Positions 1 to 8,633 of a stretch of DNA of 64,000 bases are shown here, one piece after another. The stretch covers positions 1,116,001 to 1,180,000 of the forward strand of contig NZ_CP034161.1 of assembly GCF_003860525.1 (NCBI RefSeq), written 5' to 3'. Under the pieces are notes generated by a model. That model was not told where the DNA came from. It did not search any database and saw only the letters and a list, made by a program, of their open reading frames with translations. How positions within the stretch are numbered: the first letter of the stretch is position 1; each line of letters starts with the position of its first letter. Source of the DNA: Epilithonimonas vandammei (lineage in GTDB: Bacteria; Bacteroidota; Bacteroidia; Flavobacteriales; Weeksellaceae). The position numbers and the translations under genes are program-made.

Positions 1-251
1 TGATGTTTTCTAATCAATCCAGCATCAAGAAAAATCTCGATGGTGTTATAAATGGTAGCCTTACTGACGTGGTATTTCTTCTGCATCATCAGAAGGTAAA
101 GATCATCTACATTGAAATGATGCTCCATATTATAGATCTCTTCCAGAATAGTATATCGTTCGGGTGTATTACGAAATCCTTTGTCCTGAAGGTATTGCTT
201 CAGAACATCTTTTATTGTGGCAATGTTAAGCTCTTTTTGTTTCGTATCCAT
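1..251 (-). CDS. Fur-family transcriptional regulator, C-terminus cut off by window edge
   Basis: The reverse strand reads from ATG at 251 into the window edge, giving about 83 residues. The translation has the winged-helix N-terminus of the Fur/PerR/Zur family: a GFRNTPERYTILEEIY segment, then HHFNVDDLYLLM, and the recognition helix VSKATIYNTIEIF. These regulators bind DNA as metal-loaded dimers and control iron, zinc or peroxide genes. The metal-binding C-terminal half lies outside the window, so the subtype cannot be told. The start lies 27 bp after the stop of the kup gene on the same strand, so the two are probably cotranscribed. The family call is firm; the role is open. Confidence 0.85.
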   Translation of the reverse strand, partial: MDTKQKELNIATIKDVLKQYLQDKGFRNTPERYTILEEIYNMEHHFNVDDLYLLMMQKKYHVSKATIYNTIEIFLDAGLIRKH

Positions 252-278
252 AATACAAAATTAGTCAAATTTTCGGTA

Positions 279-2258
279 TTAGTCGTAATGCTTAGTTTCG
301 ACTTTTTCTATCCTTTCGATTTTGATGGTTTGATCTAGGAGTGGAGCAGATTCTACAACAACGTTATGACTGGCAACACCGTATGCTGTAAAATCATTAC
401 TTCCCAATTTTTTAACAAAATTATAGATGCCCAGAATAATCTTGTCTCTAATTGTTAACAGAAAATCATTGATGTAAACATTGTCTATGATAACAAACTT
501 CAGGTCAGGTGGAATGTTGTGCGCTCTGAGTGAAGGGTGAGAACTTCTTGAAGGAATGATTCCATCGTCCATCATATCACTAAGAATCTGCTGGAAATAA
601 TCATTTATCCTACGGTCTATTTTGAAGCCGAGTAAAAAGCTAATTTTATAAATCGTTCCCGGAAGTATTTCTTCTACGTTATATTTGAAGCTGTAAGGAT
701 CTTCCTGATTCACAATATTAAGAATAAAATAATGATCTGCTCTTTTTGGCTGGGCACGAATGATGGAATAAATAATTTTGGATTCTACTTCATCATCACG
801 TTTTGCACGGCTGAAAAACGCAAGATTGGTCGCATATTTCGGAATAGTCTCGTCCAACTTCATATCCTTGATTGTGGAAATATATTTTTCGAGCTTCACA
901 AATTTGATGAAAGTCGTTTTAATAATTCTGCCGTTGTACCAAGCATACATGCATATCCCGATAAAGCCAGCAAGTATAACAGACATCCAGCCGCCTTCGA
1001 AAAACTTAATGATGTTAGCACTGAAAAATCCGCCTTCAATCACGACATAAACAATTGCAAAAAGTCCGATCCAGACTTTATTAGTCCTCGTTTTTAGGAA
1101 CCAGAATACCAATAAAATAGTTGTCATCAGCATGGTTACAGTAATAGAAAGTCCATAAGCGGCTTCCATTTTGCCGGATTCTTTAAAATATATCACGACT
1201 ACAAAACATAATAACAAAATACCCCAATTGATTTTCGGGATATACATCTGTCCTTTTATGCCCGAAGGATACTCGATTTCCTGATTGGGCCAAAAGTTAA
1301 GAGACATTGCTTCTGAGAACATGGTAAAAGCACCAGTAATTACCGCCTGACTTGCAATAATGGCAGCAGCAGTTGCGATGATAACCCCGGGAATGATGAA
1401 CCATTCCGGCATAATTCCGAAAAATGGATTCTTGCCACGGAATACTTCGTGGTAATTACTTAGTAACCACGCACCTTGTCCTAGATAATTGAGTATAAGC
1501 ATTGCTTTCACAAAAATCCAGCTTACACGGATGTTTTTGATACCACAATGCCCAAGATCCGAATATAAGGCCTCTGCTCCCGTTGTACACAGAAAAACAG
1601 CACCCAGAATAACAATAGCACTAGGAGAATTATAGATCAACTTTACGGCATAATATGGATTGAAAGCTTTCAGAATCATTGGGTGTTCTATCAAATGAAC
1701 CAACCCAAATCCTCCTAAAACTAAAAACCAAAGAACCATAACAGGACCAAAAAACTTACCTATGAAACTGGTACCAAACTGCTGAACCACAAAAATAATT
1801 ACTAAAATAGATAGTGTAATTGGAACTACAGGCGGCTTATGTGTTACAAGTTCTAATCCTTCTATTGCAGACATCACGGTTAGTGACGGTGTGATGATAC
1901 TGTCTGCAACCAAAGCAGCAGCTCCTATTATCGCAATGATATAAAGCCACTTTTTCTTAAATCTTTTAACGAGAGAGTAAAGCGAGAGAATACCACCTTC
2001 GCCCTTATTATCAGCTCTCAGAGCGATGATGACATATTTAATGGTAGTCTGCAATGTCAGAGTCCAGATGATGCAGGAAAGTGCACCTTCTATATATTCT
2101 TCTGATATGATTCCGCCAGCTTTTCCTGCATTGATAATGGCTTTCATCACATAAAGAGGAGATGTTCCGATATCTCCGAAAACGATTCCTAAAGAGACCA
2201 AAACGCCAACCCAGGAAAGTTTTTTCAGGTCAAAATGACCGCTGCTATCTTGCGACAT
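279..2258 (-). CDS. kup: KUP-family potassium uptake transporter
   Basis: The 659-residue protein matches the full length of KUP/HAK/KT potassium transporters. It has the N-terminal signature GIVFGDIGTSPLYVMKA (about residues 24-40), some 12 hydrophobic segments up to about residue 460, and a soluble C-terminal domain. The family takes up K+ by H+ symport across the inner membrane. The start ATG at 2258 gives the usual short N-terminus, and a Bacteroidota -7 box lies about 28 bp upstream. A Fur-family gene follows 27 bp downstream, suggesting a shared transcript. No kdp or trk genes are nearby. The identification is secure. Confidence 0.95.
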   Translation of the reverse strand: MSQDSSGHFDLKKLSWVGVLVSLGIVFGDIGTSPLYVMKAIINAGKAGGIISEEYIEGALSCIIWTLTLQTTIKYVIIALRADNKGEGGILSLYSLVKRFKKKWLYIIAIIGAAALVADSIITPSLTVMSAIEGLELVTHKPPVVPITLSILVIIFVVQQFGTSFIGKFFGPVMVLWFLVLGGFGLVHLIEHPMILKAFNPYYAVKLIYNSPSAIVILGAVFLCTTGAEALYSDLGHCGIKNIRVSWIFVKAMLILNYLGQGAWLLSNYHEVFRGKNPFFGIMPEWFIIPGVIIATAAAIIASQAVITGAFTMFSEAMSLNFWPNQEIEYPSGIKGQMYIPKINWGILLLCFVVVIYFKESGKMEAAYGLSITVTMLMTTILLVFWFLKTRTNKVWIGLFAIVYVVIEGGFFSANIIKFFEGGWMSVILAGFIGICMYAWYNGRIIKTTFIKFVKLEKYISTIKDMKLDETIPKYATNLAFFSRAKRDDEVESKIIYSIIRAQPKRADHYFILNIVNQEDPYSFKYNVEEILPGTIYKISFLLGFKIDRRINDYFQQILSDMMDDGIIPSRSSHPSLRAHNIPPDLKFVIIDNVYINDFLLTIRDKIILGIYNFVKKLGSNDFTAYGVASHNVVVESAPLLDQTIKIERIEKVETKHYD

Positions 2259-2286
2259 AATTTATGTTGTCTAGAAAATAATTCTG

Positions 2287-2294
2287 CAAATTTA
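2287..2294 (-). promoter_or_regulatory. Candidate -7 box of the kup promoter
   Basis: The reverse strand carries TAAATTTG followed by C, a perfect match to the Bacteroidota sigma-A -7 consensus TAnnTTTG. It would start transcription roughly 20 bp before the kup ATG. No clear -33 TTTG is visible, so only the -7 element is claimed. Confidence 0.5.
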
Positions 2295-2390
2295 GATTAT
2301 TTTATATTCTGAGAAATTTTTTTCAGTAAAATGTAATATTGTAAAGCTGGTGATTTTGAAAAAGTGCTAATAATCATATCTTTACTGAAT

Positions 2391-2720
2391 CTAAATATAA
2401 CTAATGAAACTCCAGAATTTTCTTTTTTTGAGATAATTAAGGTCCTGCTCATTGGCATAGGCTTCCCTTTCGAAACTGATATTGCGGTAAGCGAGCTGCG
2501 GATTTCTATATCTAAGATATTTTAGATAATATTCTGAAAGATACCAGATATAGAATGGAATAATCAACAATTCCATCTGCTGGCGGATGTGGATTTTTTC
2601 GTGATTGATAAGAGTCTTATTCTGTCTGTATTTTTTTTCTCTAAGCAATATAAACGGAAATAGTGTTATCCCCGAAATTTTAGTATTTTTGAGTAATCTT
2701 TGACATACGATGATTATCAT
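2391..2720 (-). CDS. Small membrane-associated protein with HExxH motif, metallopeptidase-like
   Basis: This 109-residue protein has a hydrophobic N-terminal stretch, the motif HEKIH (H40, E41, H44) and, about 40 residues later, FEREAYANE (E84, E86, E91). The spacing of a HExxH helix followed by a Glu-containing ExxAxxxE helix is that of gluzincin zinc peptidases such as the M56 family, here reduced to a minimal core. Similar short proteins occur in Bacteroidota genomes, usually annotated as hypothetical. It is transcribed divergently from the DUF5522 gene, 37 bp away. Zinc binding and peptidase activity are inference from the motif only. Confidence 0.6.
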   Translation of the reverse strand: MIIIVCQRLLKNTKISGITLFPFILLREKKYRQNKTLINHEKIHIRQQMELLIIPFYIWYLSEYYLKYLRYRNPQLAYRNISFEREAYANEQDLNYLKKRKFWSFISYI

Positions 2721-2754
2721 ATATCAAAGATAAAAATTTTGGTACAGTTTTTAA

Positions 2755-2931
<177 letters not shown>

Positions 2932-2986
2932 TCTTAATATTATGAAATCGAAGATTCACGAATTCCAAAATAAAAATATATTAGCG

Positions 2987-3523
2987 ATGAGTAAAAAATA
3001 TTTCTTCATATTACTGGCTGCGGTTTCTCTTGGAATCACTTCTTGCAGCCCTTTCCAAGTAAAATCCGACTATTCTGCCACAGCCAATTTTTCCGACTAC
3101 AAAACATATTTGCTAAGAACGGATGATCTCAAACTGAATGATCTGGACAAAGACAGGGTTTTGAATGAATTATCCAAACAAGTTCAGGCAAAAGGATTGA
3201 CTTCTTCCCAAAATCCTGATTTGATTATCAATGTAAAAGCATCTCACAAAAAAATTCAGGATGTAACCACATCTTACAATGCGGGCTTCGGCTGGGGAAG
3301 ACCTTGGGGCTGGGGAGGTGGATTCGGTATGGGGAATACCTGGACCAACAACTATAACAGCGGGACAATTGTAATTGACATCATTGATGCCAAAACTCAA
3401 AAATTAGTTTGGCAAGGTGTTGGAAGCGGAATTTCTGTAGATTCACCAAAATCAAAACAAAAACAAATCCCACAAATTGTGGCTGAAATAATGGCTAATT
3501 ATCCACCTCAAAAAGGGAAATAG
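2987..3523 (+). CDS. DUF4136-domain lipoprotein
   Basis: Starting at ATG 2987, the 178-residue product begins MSKKYFFILLAAVSLGITSC, a lipoprotein signal with lipobox GITSC, so the mature protein would begin at Cys 20. The rest fits DUF4136: a YSATANFSDYKTYL start, an (L)IINVKASHKK strand, a Gly/Trp-rich loop near residues 100-120, and a VIDIIDAKTQKLVWQG ending. The upstream in-frame ATG at 2943 would add 15 residues before the signal and is less likely. DUF4136 lipoproteins are envelope proteins of unknown role. It runs into a terminator at 3551. Confidence 0.85.
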   Translation: MSKKYFFILLAAVSLGITSCSPFQVKSDYSATANFSDYKTYLLRTDDLKLNDLDKDRVLNELSKQVQAKGLTSSQNPDLIINVKASHKKIQDVTTSYNAGFGWGRPWGWGGGFGMGNTWTNNYNSGTIVIDIIDAKTQKLVWQGVGSGISVDSPKSKQKQIPQIVAEIMANYPPQKGK

Positions 3524-3550
3524 AATTTATAATCTAGACATTAGATATTT

Positions 3551-3580
3551 AAACCGCAGAATTTTCTACGGTTTTTTTTT
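3551..3580. terminator. Bidirectional rho-independent terminator
   Basis: A stem with 10-nt arms (AACCGCAGAA / TTCTACGGTT, one mismatch) and a 2-nt loop is followed by nine T. It lies between the convergent DUF4136 and ATP-cone/nuclease genes. The stop codon of the latter overlaps its T run. Confidence 0.8.
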
Positions 3581-4418
3581 ATTCTGATATTTTTATGGTC
3601 ATCAGTTCTCTGGCTTCTTTGAGGACTTCTGATTTCTTTTCTTCATTAAGTTCTAAAATATTCAATAGATTCTGATTATTGAATAATTCCTTTGCCAAAA
3701 CACATTTTTCTTCCAATAATTTTTGTTTTTGCTTTCCGTCCAAAGTTGTGAGGCAAGTTATCGGATAAAGCGCATTTTGGTCCACCAAACTTTTGATATT
3801 CTTATCTTTCGGATAATCCCAAGACAATAATCTCAGTCCATAATATTCTGAAAAGGCAACAGAATCCTTAGTGAAATAAGTGTTGGTAATGAGCCAGCCG
3901 GCGGTAAATTCTGTTTTAGTTCCGAAAAGATTGTACTGGATATCAGAAATATCCTTGATTCTTGACAAAACGTACATTGGCGTTGTGACCGATATTTTTG
4001 TGTCTTCTGCATTCCGGAATTTACATTCTACCCAATAAGTTTTGTCGTCTTTCTTGGCGATAACGTCCGCTTCGTGTGTCACGGCGTGACCTTTTATCAA
4101 TTGTCCCGTTTCAGTTTTGTAGCCGATGTTTTGGAAAACTCTGGCAATCCATTGCTCAAAATAAAATCCCGCAGGTCCCAACTCCAGCAATGCCTTTTTT
4201 AAACTGTATCTCGCAGCGACAGAATTTGAGATTTTCTTCAATTCCTCAAAAGCCATTCGATATAATTCGCCAGTTGTGATTCCGTCAAAACATTTTGGCA
4301 AAATTGTTTCCAAAACCCTTTTCAAAGACTGTTCGCCTGCTCCAGAATTCCGAAGTGAGTTTTCCAGTTTCGAGATTTCAAACTCTACCGTTTCGCCAGC
4401 GTTGTTTTTTATATTCAT
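3579..4418 (-). CDS. ATP-cone domain fused to Mrr-like PD-(D/E)xK nuclease
   Basis: 279 residues. Residues 1-90 resemble an ATP-cone, the nucleotide-sensing domain of ribonucleotide reductases and NrdR: VEFEISKLENSLRNSG, then ITTGELYRMAFEELKK and AARYSLKKALLELG. Residues 90-200 form a restriction-endonuclease-like fold (Mrr_cat type): FEQWIARVFQNIGY, then H115-E116-A-D118 and E131-C-K133, the spacing of a PD-(D/E)xK active site. The domains suggest a nuclease whose activity responds to ATP or dATP. No methylase or other restriction partner is adjacent, so a classical restriction system is not supported. Similar fusions are known in Bacteroidota, but their substrate is not established. Confidence 0.8.
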   Translation of the reverse strand: MNIKNNAGETVEFEISKLENSLRNSGAGEQSLKRVLETILPKCFDGITTGELYRMAFEELKKISNSVAARYSLKKALLELGPAGFYFEQWIARVFQNIGYKTETGQLIKGHAVTHEADVIAKKDDKTYWVECKFRNAEDTKISVTTPMYVLSRIKDISDIQYNLFGTKTEFTAGWLITNTYFTKDSVAFSEYYGLRLLSWDYPKDKNIKSLVDQNALYPITCLTTLDGKQKQKLLEEKCVLAKELFNNQNLLNILELNEEKKSEVLKEARELMTIKISE

Positions 4419-4434
4419 AATTTATATTTTTTTT

Positions 4435-4542
4435 GGGCAGCTTAATCCGCCTTCCACTCCCAATCTTTTTTGCAGAAAATTTTCAATTTAAAAGAAATTA
4501 TCTACAAGCAAAAAAGGATTTCCGCTCAAGTCGGGCTGCATC
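4435..4542. repeat. Degenerate intergenic repeat, copy A
   Basis: This stretch shares an ordered set of segments with 18213-18299: a GGGC start, TATCCG or AATCCG, a CTCCACTCCC-like block, a T-rich then A-rich core containing TTTTTTGCA, and TCCGYTCARGYCGGG-type sequence followed by GCAGCTTC or GCATCTGA. The two are too diverged for a recent duplication and look like members of an old dispersed family. Confidence 0.55.
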
Positions 4543-4635
4543 TGATTCATCGTTTATAGTCTTGGACGCCGTTCAGACTGACATCTCCAAATTTAATTAC
4601 ATTCTCATGCGGAGTGGGAGTCGAAGCGTTTTTCG

Positions 4636-5952
4636 CTACTCGATAAACCAAATCTCAAATCGACTTCCTTGTTCCAAAGGTTTATAATTCAAATAACCTT
4701 TGTGCGCTTCAATGATACTTTTGCTCAATGTCAATCCAATTCCGGAACCATTGCTTCTGGTCGTAAAAAACGGAAGAAAAATCTTATCCTGAATTTCCTT
4801 CGAGATCCCGATTCCGTTATCTTCTACACTTAGAATGATTCGTTTGTTTTGAGTTTTGATCTCGGTTGTTATCGTTCTTTCAACATTGTCAGAAACGGCG
4901 TAAATAGCGTTGAGGTAAAGATTAATTAAGCAACGTTCAATCATTTTTTCATCAGCAAGAATAATTTGATTTTCTAGTGAATTGACAATTTTAATATGAT
5001 TTTTTTCAAATTCTGGTTTCAGGAAATTAAGTGCAGATTCTACAATATTCGTCAAAGAAATTGTTTTGAAAACCGGTTTTGGAAGTTCTGCAACTTGTCG
5101 GTAATCATCTACGAAATTCAATAGTTGCTTTGATTTTGAGTTGATAATCATCAGACTTTTCTTCATATCCTGTTGGTCTTCTTTTTCGATAATTTCTTGA
5201 TTAGCAATGTATTCAAGGTTCTGGATCAAGCTATTTACGGGCGTTAAAGTATTCAGTAGTTCGTGAGAAATCACTTTCATCAGATTGTTCCAAGCCAGTT
5301 TTTCTTTTTGTTCAATAATTTTCTGAACAGATTCTAAACTGATGATACAGAAACGATGTTTCGCATTCTGAACTTTCTTTGTCCTTAATGAAAACGATTG
5401 TTTCGTGTTTGCATTAATCGAAATATCAAAGAATTCCTGCGAGTTTTCGTAGTTGGTTTGTTCGATAATTTTATAGAAATCGGAAGCTTTCTTTTCGTAA
5501 AGATTCCAAGAATTATATTTCGGAATTTCCAGGATTTCCAGGAAAACAGGATTCACATAAAAAACTTCCCAAACATTATTTTTTTCGGTCAAAATCATCA
5601 ATCCGATTTCAAGTTGATTCAGGATTTCCTCGTACAAAAGTTTATAAGAAGATAAGGAAAGATGTTCTTCTTTGCTTTGGTAATAGAGTTTTACAGCATT
5701 ATCGACTAAACTGTTTTCCTCAATTTTTGGAAATAATGAAAAATCTTTTTTCTGAATCGCCAGAAGCAATTTTTCCGTTTTCCGGATGTAAGACAAAGCC
5801 GAAGTCTGCGCCAAAATAACACAAACCAAACTTACCAAAGAAAATAAAATACAATTAATCCATTTGTTTTGAGAATAAAAATCAAACGCAAAAATTCCGC
5901 CGACAATTGCCAGCAGAATAAAAATCAACCAAACTATTTTAGTTTTATTCAT
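4636..5952 (-). CDS. Membrane sensor histidine kinase, NtrB-like
   Basis: 438 residues from ATG 5952. Two N-terminal membrane segments (about 5-25 and 32-50) are followed by a PAS-like region (about 105-210), the phosphoacceptor helix with H230 in SHELLNTLTP, and a HATPase domain with N box NLYLNAIYAV, G1 DNGIGIS and G2 GSGIGLTLS. It should autophosphorylate H230 and donate to the response regulator encoded just upstream in the same operon. A longer reading from 6003 would add 17 residues, but these are encoded by a REP-like repeat (5963-5987), so the internal ATG is preferred. The paired regulator makes this an NtrB-type partner in a sigma-54 pathway. Confidence 0.92.
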   Translation of the reverse strand: MNKTKIVWLIFILLAIVGGIFAFDFYSQNKWINCILFSLVSLVCVILAQTSALSYIRKTEKLLLAIQKKDFSLFPKIEENSLVDNAVKLYYQSKEEHLSLSSYKLLYEEILNQLEIGLMILTEKNNVWEVFYVNPVFLEILEIPKYNSWNLYEKKASDFYKIIEQTNYENSQEFFDISINANTKQSFSLRTKKVQNAKHRFCIISLESVQKIIEQKEKLAWNNLMKVISHELLNTLTPVNSLIQNLEYIANQEIIEKEDQQDMKKSLMIINSKSKQLLNFVDDYRQVAELPKPVFKTISLTNIVESALNFLKPEFEKNHIKIVNSLENQIILADEKMIERCLINLYLNAIYAVSDNVERTITTEIKTQNKRIILSVEDNGIGISKEIQDKIFLPFFTTRSNGSGIGLTLSKSIIEAHKGYLNYKPLEQGSRFEIWFIE

Positions 5953-5962
5953 TATGAAAAAG

Positions 5963-6042
5963 GCTTCGACAGGCTCAGCCTGACATCGCTTAAAATTAAA
6001 CATTTAGTATTAGAATTGTCACACTGAGCTTGTCGAAGTGTC
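5963..6042. repeat. Pair of inverted REP-like palindromes
   Basis: Two related units, GCTTCGACAGGCTCAGCCTG (from 5963) and TGTCACACTGAGCTTGTCGA (from 6017), face each other in the gap between the response regulator and kinase genes. They belong to the same family as copies at 6243-6275, 55983-56010, 56321-56344, 56371-56394 and 56439-56466. In the mRNA they can fold into a hairpin between the two cistrons. Confidence 0.75.
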
Positions 6043-6099
6043 TTTAATATTAGCCAATGTAAAAATCCATTAACCAAAAACTATCAACTAACAACCCAT

Positions 6100-7461
6100 T
6101 TATAATTCAAACTTCTCCATTCTTCTATACAGCGCCGCTCTCGATAATCCCAAATCTTCCGCCGCCAAAGAAATATTTCCACGATGTTTTTTCAAGGCTT
6201 TTTTGATCAGAATTTCTTCCATTTCTTCGATGTTGAGACTTTTGACATTGTCATGCTGAGGTTCTCGAAGCATCGATTCTTCATCTTGAGGCATCAGCAA
6301 TTTAAGATTTTTTTCGCCAGAAAGAATCACGCTTCTTTCAATACAATGGTCGAGTTCTCGGATATTTCCTGCCCAAGAATAGTGCGTTAATTCTGAAATT
6401 AAAAATTCATTTAAAAGCAAGTCAGGTTTGTGATATTTTTGCTTGTATTTATCCAGAAAATAATCCGCCATAGTCGGAATGTCTTCCAAACGTTCTCTCA
6501 AACTTGGAATGTTTAATTCAACTGTATTGATTCTATAGTATAAATCTTTTCTGAAACGGTTTTCAGCAACAGCTTTTTTAAGATTTTCATTGGTTGCAAA
6601 AATGAATCTCACATCCAATAAACGTTCTTTGCTTTCTCCAATTCTCGACAGTTTTCTGTTTTGAATCAAACTTAACAATTTAGTTTGGAGATGAAGTGGA
6701 AGATTCCCAATTTCGTCTAGGAAAACCGTTCCGTTTTCGGCATTTTCGATTTTTCCAGCATAATCCTGATGCGCATCCGTAAACGCGCCTTTTTTATAAC
6801 CGAATAATTCAGATTCAAAAAGATTTTCAGAAAGACTTCCCAAATCAATATGAACAAAAGGCTGATTTTTCCTTTCCGATAATTCGTGAATGTGCTCTGC
6901 CAAAACATATTTTCCGGTTCCGTTTTCTCCCAAAAGCAAAACATTGGCGTCGGTTGCAGAAACTCTTTCAATTTGATTCATCACTTCCTGCATTGCCGGA
7001 GATTGGGTTTCCAATTGATATTGATTGGTTTTGATGTTAATATTTTCCCATTGATTTAACTTTTTGTTTTTTCGGGAAACATCGACCCCGAGATTCACGG
7101 AAGCGTATAATTTTTCGTTATTCCAAGGTTTTAGAATGAAATCGGAAGCACCGTTTTTCAAAGCTTCAACAGCCAATTCTACTTCACCGTAAGCGGTCAT
7201 CAAAATAATCGGAAGTTGTGGATCAAGCGTTTTGATTTCCTGCATCCAATACAAACCGTCTTGTCCGTTTTCAAAACCTTTCCGGAAATTCATATCGAGA
7301 AGAACCGTGTCAACTTGCTGTTCGGATAAAAATTTCAAAATATTTTTTGGCTGACTTAGACAGCTTACTTCTGTAAAGAATTTTTTGAGCCAGACTCTCG
7401 CCGAGAATAAAATGTCCTCGTCATCATCAACAATTAAAATATGAGCTTCTTTTTTTCGCAT
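6100..7461 (-). CDS. NtrC-family sigma-54-dependent response regulator
   Basis: 453 residues in the classic three-domain order. The receiver (1-125) has the acid pair D12/D13 and phosphoacceptor D56 in VLLDMNF. The AAA+ domain has Walker A GENGTGK (178-184), GAFTDA (225-230, the sigma-54-contacting loop, normally GAFTGA) and an FLDEIGNLP Walker B region. The C-terminus is a Fis-type helix-turn-helix (NISLAAEDLGLSRAALYRRM). It should activate sigma-54 promoters after phosphorylation by the kinase at 4636-5952. The start codon overlaps the stop of the DUF4143 gene (TAATG). Residues 398-404 (LREPQHD) are encoded by a REP-like repeat lying in the linker before the helix-turn-helix. Confidence 0.95.
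   Translation of the reverse strand: MRKKEAHILIVDDDEDILFSARVWLKKFFTEVSCLSQPKNILKFLSEQQVDTVLLDMNFRKGFENGQDGLYWMQEIKTLDPQLPIILMTAYGEVELAVEALKNGASDFILKPWNNEKLYASVNLGVDVSRKNKKLNQWENINIKTNQYQLETQSPAMQEVMNQIERVSATDANVLLLGENGTGKYVLAEHIHELSERKNQPFVHIDLGSLSENLFESELFGYKKGAFTDAHQDYAGKIENAENGTVFLDEIGNLPLHLQTKLLSLIQNRKLSRIGESKERLLDVRFIFATNENLKKAVAENRFRKDLYYRINTVELNIPSLRERLEDIPTMADYFLDKYKQKYHKPDLLLNEFLISELTHYSWAGNIRELDHCIERSVILSGEKNLKLLMPQDEESMLREPQHDNVKSLNIEEMEEILIKKALKKHRGNISLAAEDLGLSRAALYRRMEKFEL
6243..6275. repeat. REP-like repeat inside the response-regulator gene
   Basis: A TGTCATGCTGAGGTTCTCGA core matches the dispersed REP-like family (compare TGTCACTCTGAGGCTCTCGA at 55985). It is read in frame on the minus strand as LREPQHD within the linker between the AAA+ and helix-turn-helix domains. 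Confidence 0.75.
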
Positions 7462-8594
7462 TAGGAGATAAAATCTAAATAGTTATTTTGATTGATTAAT
7501 GTAAACTCTGCTTCTGAATAAGCCTTCGCAAAAGCTCCCGGTATTTTGGCTTTGTCGGATTTCCATTTGGTTTCCCATGCGCTTATTTTCTGATAATTAT
7601 CAATCTCCAGCAAGTCGATTTCCTGTCCGTCGTAAGTTCTCCAGAAATGGTATTGTGGGTAATACAAATTAGATGAATTAAACTTTATTCTTTCCGAAAT
7701 AAAATATTGTTCCCACAATTGTCCTACATCGTTTCTCTGAGATAAAATATTAAAATTATTAATCAGTGCATTTCGGATTCCGTTATCATAAAAATACCAT
7801 TTTTTGCTTTTCGTAATTTCTTTTCTGAGATTTTTGCTGAAACCACTTATCGGGAAAATAATATAAACTTTTGACAAAAGATCCAAATAGCGATCTACAG
7901 TTGCTTTATTGATTTGCAATGCGTTGCCAAGTTCCGTTGTGCTCACCAGATTGCCACATTGGAAAGCTAACAGTTGTAATAATTTGTACAAAATATCAGA
8001 TCCTAAAACATTCTCGTACATTAGAATATCTTTCAGGAGATAATTTTCTACCAATTGTTTCAGGTAATTTTGCTTCTCTTCCAAAGTTTCGAGGTGCCAA
8101 AGTTCCGGGTAGCTTCCATAGATTATTCTCTCTTCCAGATTGTTTTTGGTATCCAGAAGATTTTCGATTTCGGAAAGTTCTTTCTGCGCAATCGGGAACA
8201 TTTGAAAGTCTATATTTCTACCAACCAAAGGTTGCCCGGAAGAGTTCTGAAGATCAAAACTACTGCTTCCGGTTACAATAATGTTTAAGGGTTCTATGTT
8301 GTCAATCATCAGTTTTAGAATGTTTCCTATTTCTGGAATAACTTGAGCTTCGTCTATCATCAAAATTGTTTTCTGACCAATGATTTTTTGATAGTTTTTT
8401 ATGCTTCGGATTTTCAGAAGTTCTTGTACATGCATATCTTCACCTTGCAAAATGATTGCATTATCAGAATTTTGAGTAAAAAAATCTTTTAGCAAAGTAG
8501 ATTTTCCGGTTCTTCTTGTTCCGAAAATCCTTATAACTTTTTGTTTATTAATATTTTGCTCTATTATTTTTTTTAAATACCGAGGAACATTCAT
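7461..8594 (-). CDS. AAA ATPase with C-terminal DUF4143 domain
   Basis: 377 residues. The N-terminal AAA_14-type ATPase has Walker A GTRRTGKST (about residues 25-33) and Walker B TILMIDEAQ (about 85), followed by VTGSSSFDL sensor sequence. The C-terminal third fits DUF4143, with a winged-helix-like segment (STTELGNALQINKATVDRYL) and a nuclease-like tail (YYPQYHFWRTYDGQEIDLLE). Such proteins are common in Bacteroidota and archaea but their function is not settled. Its stop codon overlaps the start of the response-regulator gene (TAATG), indicating translational coupling. Why it sits at the head of a two-component operon is unclear. Confidence 0.88.
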   Translation of the reverse strand: MNVPRYLKKIIEQNINKQKVIRIFGTRRTGKSTLLKDFFTQNSDNAIILQGEDMHVQELLKIRSIKNYQKIIGQKTILMIDEAQVIPEIGNILKLMIDNIEPLNIIVTGSSSFDLQNSSGQPLVGRNIDFQMFPIAQKELSEIENLLDTKNNLEERIIYGSYPELWHLETLEEKQNYLKQLVENYLLKDILMYENVLGSDILYKLLQLLAFQCGNLVSTTELGNALQINKATVDRYLDLLSKVYIIFPISGFSKNLRKEITKSKKWYFYDNGIRNALINNFNILSQRNDVGQLWEQYFISERIKFNSSNLYYPQYHFWRTYDGQEIDLLEIDNYQKISAWETKWKSDKAKIPGAFAKAYSEAEFTLINQNNYLDFIS

Positions 8595-8633
8595 CTTAAA
8601 TAATTTAGTGCAAGATAATGAAATAATTTATTA

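Noticed and set aside
3579..4418. Classical restriction-modification system
   Set aside because: No methyltransferase or specificity subunit is adjacent; the only methyltransferase in the window (42246-42980) is distant and of small-molecule type.
5953..6003. Extended N-terminus of the sensor kinase
   Set aside because: The extra 17 codons are read from a REP-like repeat, and the membrane segment starts right after the internal ATG.
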